This document shows positions 57,894 through 64,000 of a DNA stretch of 64,000 nucleotides, piece by piece. The stretch covers positions 45,310 to 109,309 of the forward strand of contig CANMBS010000015.1 in the NCBI GenBank assembly GCA_947496145.1, in the 5' to 3' direction. Source of the stretch: an uncultured Pseudovibrio sp. GTDB taxonomy: Bacteria > Pseudomonadota > Alphaproteobacteria > Rhizobiales > Stappiaceae. The translations under genes were made by a program, and so were the position numbers. The number at the start of each line of letters is the position of its first letter. Position 1 is the first letter of the stretch. The notes beneath the pieces were generated by a model, which searched no databases, was not told the origin of the DNA, and saw only the letters and a program-made list of their open reading frames with translations.

Positions 57894-58981
57894 ACGATAA
57901 ACGTAAGAGAAATAAGAGCAAACTCAGTGCAATTATGACCGGCAACAACGCTGGTCTGGAACGGGCTGCGACTGCTGCTACGCCGGAACCAACGCCAAAA
58001 CCGCGTGAGAAAAGCGCTGTTGGCCGTTTGGGGGCAGCTCTTCATTCGCTGACAGAACAACGCCCGGAAACTGTTGATCCGAGCCTTGTCATCAAGAACC
58101 TTGACGCCAAATTGCTGCTGCCATCACTGGCGCTGGACCGTGCGTTTGAAGGGGATGATGAGGAACTGGACAGTCTGGTTGAGAGTATCTCTCAAAACGG
58201 ACAGCAAGTGCCGGTTCTGGTGCGTCCGCATCCAAAACAGCCGGGGCACTATCAGATTGCCTATGGTCATCGCCGTGTGAAAGCCTGTTTGCAGCTTGAT
58301 ATTGCGGTGCGTGCCGTTGTTGAGGATTTGAGCGATGAAGAACTTGTTATCGCTCAGGGTAAGGAAAACGAAGAGCGTAAGAACCTGACTTATATTCAGC
58401 AATGCTTTTTTGCCGCTGAGTTAAGCAAGTCCTTTACCCGCGAAGTTGTGGCCGCAGCTGTTGGCGCTGGTGATAAAACCCGTGTCTCCAAGCTTACCTC
58501 CATTATTCGCCGTGTTCCGGCTGATCTTATTGAAAACATTGGGTCAGCTCGCGGAATTGGCCGCGTGAAATGGGAAACACTGGCAAAGGCTTGTGAAAGC
58601 GAAACTCAGGTTTCTCGCCTGCGTAAGAGCATTGCGAACCTTAAGACCTCTGGTAAGTGGGATGCACTTTCCAGCCCGGATCGATTTGCCTGGATACACG
58701 ATCTGGCAAGCTCAGCTGAAGTGGTTGACGGAAACTTATCCCCCTCCCCTGCGGATGGGGTAGAGTCCCGGAAAGCGGTGCAGCGCAAGATTCTGATCAA
58801 AGGGCGCGATGGCAAGCCTGCCGTTGAGGCGCGTGGGCCGCGCAACATTAAGATTGTTTTGGCTGATGAAGCCAGAGCTGCTGCGTTCTCGCAATACCTG
58901 ACAAGTAAGATTGATGGATTGCTTGAAGAATTTGAGCAGCAGGAAGCTAAGGTCAAAGACGCGATGGGAGCAGATGTATGA
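57890..58981 (+). CDS. repB: RepB, ParB-type partition protein
   Basis: 363 residues from the ATG at 57890, which overlaps the repA stop as ATGA; a start 12 bases upstream is less likely. The ParB nuclease-like domain is marked by SISQNGQQVPVLVRPHP and YGHRRVKACLQL, followed by the helix-turn-helix region (TRVSKLTSIIRRVPADLIENIG) and a long RepB-type C-terminus. It binds parS centromere sites and works with RepA. Confidence 0.93.
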   Translation: MNDKRKRNKSKLSAIMTGNNAGLERAATAATPEPTPKPREKSAVGRLGAALHSLTEQRPETVDPSLVIKNLDAKLLLPSLALDRAFEGDDEELDSLVESISQNGQQVPVLVRPHPKQPGHYQIAYGHRRVKACLQLDIAVRAVVEDLSDEELVIAQGKENEERKNLTYIQQCFFAAELSKSFTREVVAAAVGAGDKTRVSKLTSIIRRVPADLIENIGSARGIGRVKWETLAKACESETQVSRLRKSIANLKTSGKWDALSSPDRFAWIHDLASSAEVVDGNLSPSPADGVESRKAVQRKILIKGRDGKPAVEARGPRNIKIVLADEARAAAFSQYLTSKIDGLLEEFEQQEAKVKDAMGADV

Positions 58982-58992
58982 CCTAGGGGATT

Positions 58993-59078
58993 AAATGAAA
59001 ACGGTCCCGCAGACGGCAATCTGCAGGACCAGAATTCAATTGGCATTCAGAGCTAAGCTCAAGAAGTACCGTATCAGC
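58993..59078 (-). ncRNA. Candidate counter-transcribed RNA (incompatibility RNA) between repB and repC
   Basis: On the minus strand a promoter is visible: TTGATT (59113-59108), a 17-base spacer and TACTGT (59090-59085). About 85 bases later comes a terminator, GGTCCTGCAGA/TCTGCGGGACC (59030-59003), followed by GTTTTCATTT. A small antisense RNA in exactly this position controls repC in known repABC plasmids and determines incompatibility. The RNA has not been observed, only inferred from these signals. Confidence 0.6.
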
Positions 59079-59129
59079 AAATTCACAGTACTTCCTGTAG
59101 CTTCGAGAATCAATCGCTTTCCTGCGGAA

Positions 59130-59156
59130 GCGGTGCGTTTTCTTGCACGCTTTTTT
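59130..59156 (+). terminator. Attenuator hairpin in the repC leader
   Basis: GCGGTGC and GCACGC pair with one bulged base around GTTTTCTT and run into TTTTTT. In known repABC plasmids antisense-RNA binding promotes a terminator of this kind in the repC leader. Confidence 0.55.
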
Positions 59157-59180
59157 CTGATTTGCCCAAAATTGTTGAAT

Positions 59181-59196
59181 CACGTTGGATAACGTG
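59181..59196. promoter_or_regulatory. CACGTT-N4-AACGTG dyad before repC, candidate parS or regulatory site
   Basis: Perfect 6-bp arms around GGAT, 44 bp upstream of the repC ATG. Size and symmetry are compatible with a parS-like site, but the sequence does not match a consensus I am certain of. Confidence 0.35.
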
Positions 59197-59239
59197 TGTT
59201 GCAAACGCCCGCCAGCCGGTTGGGTGAAGGGGTTTTGCT

Positions 59240-60514
59240 ATGCAAAATTCGGGATCTGTTGCGTCTTTTCGCAGGCTCACACCAGAGATGATGGTGAGCC
59301 AACGCCTTGCAATGGCTAATGATATTGTTGAGACGACTAAGTCAGAAGTGGCAATGGCGCTGAAAAAGGCGGCCCCTGCTCTGGGCATTGATGGCACCTG
59401 CTATCACATTCTGGATATTCTTATCGGATTGACTGCCGCTGATGACTGGCAGGTGGATAAGCGCCCCCTTGTTGCAATTTCCAACGAAAAACTTGCTGAG
59501 TATGTTTGCCGTTCCAAGCGAACAGTGATGCGTTGCCTTAAGCGTCTGGTAGAAGCAGGAATTATCGCTTATCGCGATAGCCCAACGGGTCGCCGGTATA
59601 TCCATCGCGGTGAGTTTCGCCAGGGAAAACAGGGGGATATTCAGCGGGGATATGGCTTTGACTTCTCGCCTGCTCGTCAGCGTGTCCATGAGCTGAAGGA
59701 GATTGGGGCAGAGTTTGCAGCGCGTTTGAAAGCGCAGAAGGATGCGCGGCGGATGATCAATCGGTTGCTACGTGCGATTGAAGATATGGCGCTTCTTGCC
59801 AAGAAAGAAGGCGTTGTCTTTGAGGATGTGCAAGAGGCTGTTGCGAGCCTTTCAGAGCAGGGTATGGATGTTGTAGTAAGAGCGCAAGCCTTGGAAAACA
59901 TTTACGAAATGGCTGTCACTTTGCTTGCAGAAGAGGCCCCTCAACAAAGGGATAATTCAGAATTAAACGATAAAATGTCATGCGCGGGTGACATTTACGA
60001 CGCCCCATATAATAATACAAACCCTCAACCTCTTGATTCAAGTAATATAAAAAGGGGATCAGCCAATGCTGATCACTCAATTAGGCAAGATCCCAAACAA
60101 GTTGGGATCAAAAGCGCTTTTGAAAAAGCTAAAAGACGCAAATCTCCTGCCAAAACCGGATCTGGCGAGCAAGCGGATATGCTGGAGAATATCTCTATTG
60201 CGCTGCTCAATTCAGCCCTGTCAAACCTTCAGGAAACCATAGGGTTAGAGCTGAGCAGTTGGCCTGACCTGCTTGGCGCTTGCGGGGATATCGCCTTGCT
60301 GATTGGCCTTTCACCCAGCGGGTTGCAGCAGGCCGAAGACCGGGTTGGGCGCTATGTGGCGGGCGCAATTCTGGCGACAACCGCAGAAAAAGCCCTGCGC
60401 GATCCGCTTTTGATAACCAGTCCAGGCGGATATTTCCGCGCTTGTGTTGACCGTGCCGTTGAGGGAGAACTTGCCCTGCACAAATCTTTGTTCGGGTTGG
60501 CGCAATCTGGGTGA
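59240..60514 (+). CDS. repC: RepC, replication initiator of the repABC replicon
   Basis: 424 residues with the conserved RepC N-terminal half (FRRLTPEMMVSQRLA, LAEYVCRSKRTVMRCLKRLVEAG and GRRYIHRGEFRQG in order) and a variable central linker (residues 230-310), ending with SPGGYFRACVDRAVEGEL. RepC is the only protein needed for initiation. The linker region of the gene (about 59940-60075) is sharply AT-rich, and in repABC plasmids the origin lies inside such a stretch of repC. AAGGGG is about 8 bases before the ATG. Regulation is probably by the antisense RNA upstream. Confidence 0.93.
   Translation: MQNSGSVASFRRLTPEMMVSQRLAMANDIVETTKSEVAMALKKAAPALGIDGTCYHILDILIGLTAADDWQVDKRPLVAISNEKLAEYVCRSKRTVMRCLKRLVEAGIIAYRDSPTGRRYIHRGEFRQGKQGDIQRGYGFDFSPARQRVHELKEIGAEFAARLKAQKDARRMINRLLRAIEDMALLAKKEGVVFEDVQEAVASLSEQGMDVVVRAQALENIYEMAVTLLAEEAPQQRDNSELNDKMSCAGDIYDAPYNNTNPQPLDSSNIKRGSANADHSIRQDPKQVGIKSAFEKAKRRKSPAKTGSGEQADMLENISIALLNSALSNLQETIGLELSSWPDLLGACGDIALLIGLSPSGLQQAEDRVGRYVAGAILATTAEKALRDPLLITSPGGYFRACVDRAVEGELALHKSLFGLAQSG
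59940..60075. other. Candidate replication origin within repC
   Basis: An AT-rich island inside an otherwise GC-balanced repC gene, coding for the low-complexity linker (for example YNNTNPQPLDSSNIKRG). Origins of repABC plasmids map to an AT-rich segment in repC, so this is the natural candidate. Confidence 0.5.
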
Positions 60515-60538
60515 ATGCATGCAATTTTTCAGGTTCAG

Positions 60539-60556
60539 GGGTGCACACGTGCACCC
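60539..60556. repeat. Palindrome immediately downstream of repC
   Basis: GGGTGCAC and GTGCACCC separated by AC. It is too short-looped for a typical terminator and has no T-run, so it may be a protein-binding site. Confidence 0.45.
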
Positions 60557-61167
60557 TTCAGAGAAAAATCTATATAAAACAACAGGATAGCTTTTCTACC
60601 TTTTTGCGTTGAAATTGCGCGGTTTTGTGCACGGATTTGAACGGTTTACGCGCTGAGATGCGTTGGTTTGCGCTGCTAATGCGAGTGCCGACTAAGAGGG
60701 ATTTGCTAATCTGGTTGCGACATTATTTGGGGATGATGCAAGCCAGATTTCATGGGACAGGGAGTTTCCCCTCCCCTGCCCTTGAGCTGAAATCATGGAT
60801 TTCAATTTGAACGCCGACAGACTGCTCTTCACTCCGATTAGACCAGATTTGCAAAGTTGCGAAAGATAATTTTCGACAACTGGTACAGGGAGGCCAGAGA
60901 AGAGTTTTATGTGAAGCTCTTTTAAGCTCTCCGCAGAAGTGCCGGACTATCCATTGGGAGCACGAAAGGTGCAGCGACTGCTCTAAGTGGATGGTTCGTT
61001 TTGGAGATAAGCAGCAGGAATTGCATCATCTGGCAAAACGCCCCTGAATTGAAGAGTTGCCTTAAAAGAGCAACTGCTCGCTGCGCCCTTCCCTGCTCTG
61101 TGTTCCATAAATCTGGCTCTGCATTGCAGCAGATATGGCGTATTGGTTTCTCTGCAAAGTTAAGGAA
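60557..61167. other. Non-coding stretch after repC
   Basis: About 600 bp with no supportable gene, RNA or repeat. Short frames on both strands lack ribosome sites and recognisable domains. Confidence 0.5.
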
Positions 61168-61205
61168 AGACAGTGCACGCCAGCAATTGCCAGCGTGCAC
61201 TGTCT
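61168..61205. terminator. Terminator downstream of the RidA-like gene
   Basis: AGACAGTGCACGC and GCGTGCACTGTCT form a perfect 13-bp stem with a 12-base loop, followed on the minus strand by TTTCC. Confidence 0.75.
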
Positions 61206-61237
61206 GGGATGGTGAAATCGTTATGCCAGTATTGAAG

Positions 61238-61702
61238 CTAAGGCAGTGCGACGATGGCTTCGACTTCAAACAGCATAGGTTCAATTGCCAGCTTTGGAAC
61301 TGGTACAAGAGTTTGTGCGGGCAATTTATCTCTAAACATGGTTTTCACGTTTCGGGTCAAAACCCCAAGTTTGGTTGGATCGTGATCGACCACATAGAGC
61401 GTGAGTTTTGCCACCTGGTCCGGCTTTGCGTTGAGCGCATCAAGAACGGCTTGAAGATTGGCATAGGCTTGATGAACCTGTGTTGCAAAGTCGGGTGAAT
61501 AGGCCCCGTTCTCGTCAGCACCCCCCTGCCCTGAAATGTAAGCGATGCGTTCTGTAGCTGGCGTGATAACTGCGGTGCTGTAGCCGTTGGCTGTCGGGTC
61601 ATAAAGGTATGGGGGATTGACGATACTAAGCTCATTCGCATTCAATGTGGATGGGGAACCAACTGTCATTAAAAGGATACCTCCTGCAATCAGAAATAAC
61701 AT
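61238..61702 (-). CDS. Exported RidA/YjgF-family protein
   Basis: 154 residues. An N-terminal signal peptide (MLFLIAGGILLMTVGSPST) precedes a chorismate-mutase-like RidA domain: TERIAYISGQGGADENG, VHQAYANLQAVLDALNA and KLAIEPMLFEVEAIVAL. Cytoplasmic RidA hydrolyses reactive enamine/imine intermediates, and in that group an arginine near the C-terminus is catalytic; here the corresponding region lacks it. Export plus loss of that residue suggest a different role from classical RidA. It is divergent from a WYL regulator. Confidence 0.8.
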   Translation of the reverse strand: MLFLIAGGILLMTVGSPSTLNANELSIVNPPYLYDPTANGYSTAVITPATERIAYISGQGGADENGAYSPDFATQVHQAYANLQAVLDALNAKPDQVAKLTLYVVDHDPTKLGVLTRNVKTMFRDKLPAQTLVPVPKLAIEPMLFEVEAIVALP

Positions 61703-61838
61703 TCATATCTCCCTGTTCCGGTTTGAAGTTGAGACCGGCCTCTTCTGAAGGTTTAATGGCTGGGTCCTGACAAAATCCGTCAGCAGGGCTAAGCTATTAG
61801 TCGTGTCCTGAAAACTGAGTGGAAACTGGAGTGCACGC

Positions 61839-62525
61839 ATGAGCCGATCGGATCGCCTTATCCGCCTGATGCAAGTCCTGCGGCGTTTGCCAGCTCCGGT
61901 AACAGCGGCGAGATTGTCTGAGGAGATGGAGGTTTCGGAGCGAAGCATTTACCGCGATATTCAAAGCCTGCGTAATTCAGGAGCGATCATCGATGGCGAA
62001 GCAGGCTTTGGTTATACATTGACAGAAGACCCCGCGCTCCCGCCCATGCAGTTTGAGCCAGATGAAGTGGAAGCTCTGGCGCTTGGCTTGCACACGGTTT
62101 CGAAACTCGGGAACCCGCAGTTCACATCAGCAGCACAAAATGCTCTGGTAAAACTGGAAGCAAGCCTGCCCAGTCGGCTGGGCCAGCGATTACGCCATGC
62201 GACTGTCGGCAGTCACATTCTGCGCAACTTGCCTGCATCAGAAGTCGATTTTCCTGAGCTGCGAGAGGCGATCTGGAATGAGCAGGCCATTCGTCTTGAT
62301 TATCTGGATTTGAATGAGCAAACGTCTCGGCGTAAAATCTGGCCGTTGACTATCTACTTCTTCAGCGAAGTTCAGGCGCTCATCAGCTGGTGTTGCTTGC
62401 GAAGCGATTTTCGCATGTTCCGTCTGGATCGCATTCAGTCCATTGATTATCTCGATGAAACCTTCCGCCCAAACCGGGTCGGGTTGCTTCGGGAGTATTT
62501 TCAGCGCGAGAAAGAGTGCGAATGA
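61839..62525 (+). CDS. WYL-domain transcriptional regulator (YafY-like)
   Basis: 228 residues: an N-terminal DeoR-type winged helix (LIRLMQVLRRLPAPVTAARL, then VSERSIYRDIQSLRNSGA) followed by a WYL-type ligand-binding domain ending FRMFRLDRIQSIDYLDETF. It probably regulates the divergent RidA-like gene and perhaps the downstream MFS gene in response to an unknown small molecule. The start is the ATG at 61839. Confidence 0.85.
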   Translation: MSRSDRLIRLMQVLRRLPAPVTAARLSEEMEVSERSIYRDIQSLRNSGAIIDGEAGFGYTLTEDPALPPMQFEPDEVEALALGLHTVSKLGNPQFTSAAQNALVKLEASLPSRLGQRLRHATVGSHILRNLPASEVDFPELREAIWNEQAIRLDYLDLNEQTSRRKIWPLTIYFFSEVQALISWCCLRSDFRMFRLDRIQSIDYLDETFRPNRVGLLREYFQREKECE

Positions 62526-62625
62526 GAAGCTGAGACCAGAGGTGCACGTCAGAGTCAGAAGATGCTACACCAGATACTATCAGACAGAATTTTCCGTTAC
62601 TTTATGATTTAATCAAGGAATTGCT

Positions 62626-63795
62626 ATGCTTCGTTTCAAACAAAACAGTCTGATCGCCTGGGTCCTCGCACTGGGGATGTTTGTTATAGGCACCACATCG
62701 CTGAGCATTCTTGGAGTTGGCCCCGCCCTGACACGCGATCTGATGGTTTCGCCGGGTGATGCGGGCTGGCTGGTGACCGCATTTGCGGCGACATTTGCCG
62801 TGTTTGCACCCATAACACAATTTGCTTTAGGCAACCGCTACCAGCCGCGTTCAATCATTCTTACAGGTGCTGTTGTCTTAGCTAGTGCTTTAATATGGGC
62901 AGCTATGGCGGGCAGTTTTGCTGGCTTGCTGCTGTCCCGGGTTTTTGCCGCACTTGGCAGCGCGCTCATTGCACCCACGAGCGCGGCGCTTGCTGTTACG
63001 CTGGCACCAGATGGTCGTCGGGGGGCATTTCTTGCAATTGTTTTCAGTGGTTTTACCTTGGCTACAGTTACGGGTGTGCCGGTTATGACATGGCTTAGTC
63101 TGGTGCTGAGCTGGCGCGGGGCCATGGCAGCTATCGCTTTTGCCGCGCTGGTGCTTTTGTGCCTTGTATGGGCGACAATTTCCGCCCAAACCTGCAAAAG
63201 AGGTGAGGTGAGGGCAGGGACTTCGGTTACGGTCAGTCTCTGGAATCCGGCAATGATCTTATTGGCGACACTGGGAATGCTGGCAGCTCAGTTTGTCCTC
63301 TATTCTCTCATGGGGGAGTTGCTTGGCCGTGAATTTAATGTGAGCAACGATAACCTGCCTGCGGCGATCCTCCTGTTTGGACTTTTCGGTGTGGCTGGAA
63401 ATGCTGCTGCCGGGTTTTTAAGTGACCGTGTCGGGGCGAAAACACTTGTATGGAGCAGCATCCTGGGACTGGCTGGTTTGCTGCTTTTGCTGCGGTATGA
63501 TCTCGGCCCGCTTGGTGGTTCCCTTGTGCTTGCTGGATGCGCCTTTGCGGGAACTTTGTTCACAACTCCGCAACAGAGCCGACTGGTTGAACTCGTTCAC
63601 GAAGACCGACACGCCCTTATTTTGGCGATGAACTCATCCGCAAGCTATCTTGGCATCGCTTTCGGCTCCGGTTTAGCGAGTTCGCTCGCCACGAACATGG
63701 GACTTTCAGTCCTGCCTCTGGCAGCATTCATGGTGCTGATGGCCACCGGAGCAGCCAACCTGCTCATACAGACTCGCCTTCCGGTTCAGTCATAA
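62626..63795 (+). CDS. MFS efflux transporter (AraJ/arabinose-efflux-like)
   Basis: 389 residues with about 12 membrane helices. It has the drug/sugar-efflux pattern of the AraJ/YdhP group: MFVIGTTSLSILGVGPAL at the first helix and FLSDRVGAKT in the central loop; the usual LSDRxGRR loop is present in slightly altered form. The substrate is unknown. It lies 100 bp after the WYL regulator, which may control it. Confidence 0.8.
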   Translation: MLRFKQNSLIAWVLALGMFVIGTTSLSILGVGPALTRDLMVSPGDAGWLVTAFAATFAVFAPITQFALGNRYQPRSIILTGAVVLASALIWAAMAGSFAGLLLSRVFAALGSALIAPTSAALAVTLAPDGRRGAFLAIVFSGFTLATVTGVPVMTWLSLVLSWRGAMAAIAFAALVLLCLVWATISAQTCKRGEVRAGTSVTVSLWNPAMILLATLGMLAAQFVLYSLMGELLGREFNVSNDNLPAAILLFGLFGVAGNAAAGFLSDRVGAKTLVWSSILGLAGLLLLLRYDLGPLGGSLVLAGCAFAGTLFTTPQQSRLVELVHEDRHALILAMNSSASYLGIAFGSGLASSLATNMGLSVLPLAAFMVLMATGAANLLIQTRLPVQS

Positions 63796-64000
63796 CCGAC
63801 GTAGATCCGGGTCGGGTGGCGATTTCAACGGGTAAAGCCGGAGGGGGTGTAGGTGAGGGGCGGGGACAAGATATTCTGGGAGCGTTTAATTTCTCTGTAG
63901 AGTGGCCTGCAGAAGAATTTCAAAGCTGAGGCCCTCTATTAACCTCTAGCGTTTTCGGCTGGGTTCTGATTCAATCCTCTTATTGGCTGGAGGAGGCATT

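Overview
The window looks like part of a large repABC replicon (megaplasmid or chromid) of a marine-type alphaproteobacterium. A Pseudovibrio-like member of the Hyphomicrobiales/Rhodobacterales sphere is an inference from gene content, not a proven identification. The strongest evidence is a complete repA-repB-repC origin at 56.5-60.5 kb, with a candidate counter-transcribed RNA between repB and repC. Coding density is high, many starts overlap the previous stop as ATGA, and there are several decayed insertion-sequence genes. No tRNA, rRNA or CRISPR array was seen.

Region by region. (1) 1-11.6 kb: an uncharacterised biosynthetic cluster in two divergent arms. The minus arm encodes an acyl carrier protein, a non-catalytic ketosynthase partner, a catalytic ketosynthase, two tandem PaaK-like adenylate-forming ligases, small membrane proteins and a possible hotdog protein, and runs off the left edge. 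The plus arm encodes a ParB-fold protein like the serine kinase SbnI, a type III PLP decarboxylase, an SbnA/cysteine-synthase-like enzyme and an NADP-dependent alkenal-type reductase, followed by a LuxR-type regulator. (2) 12-12.5 kb: a decayed IS5-type transposase interrupted by a 104-bp palindromic repeat; a second copy of the repeat lies at 36.2 kb. (3) 12.5-17.8 kb: a YjfI/PspA/YjfK/YjfL/YjfM/YjfC envelope-stress module with a K+ channel, split into two divergent operons. (4) 17.9-26.7 kb: an NsrR-type Rrf2 repressor, cydDC, cydABX, an exported sulfide:quinone oxidoreductase-like flavoprotein and a DUF5368-like membrane protein. (5) 26.8-28.5 kb: an OxyR-like regulator lacking the usual second redox cysteine, divergent from a 1-Cys-type peroxiredoxin. 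(6) 28.8-34.3 kb: an amino-sugar (GlcNAc/GalNAc) catabolic operon. (7) 34.4-44.6 kb: a segment bounded by two IS6-type transposase remnants. It holds an orphan 315-aa gene, a ROK repressor with two 23-bp operators, an AfuABC/FbpABC-like ABC transporter, a PP2C-fold phosphatase and a phosphohexomutase. (8) 45.2-48.2 kb: intact rhaB, internally deleted rhaA, and a 3-hydroxyacyl-CoA dehydrogenase-family enzyme. (9) 48.6-56.1 kb: tetrathionate reductase and its two-component system, ttrS-ttrR-ttrB-ttrC-ttrA. (10) 56.5-60.5 kb: repABC. (11) 61.2-63.8 kb: an exported RidA protein, a WYL regulator and an MFS transporter.

How the parts fit. The replicon carries accessory respiration for low-oxygen, sulfur-containing environments: bd oxidase under FNR/NsrR-type sites, sulfide oxidation and tetrathionate reduction. 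It also carries nitrosative and peroxide stress regulation, an envelope-stress module, and scavenging of amino sugars, possibly sugar phosphates, and formerly rhamnose. The part most likely to be undescribed is the 0-11.6 kb cluster. Its gene set suggests a type II ketosynthase-derived acyl chain joined to an amine made from phosphoserine, but no product is asserted.
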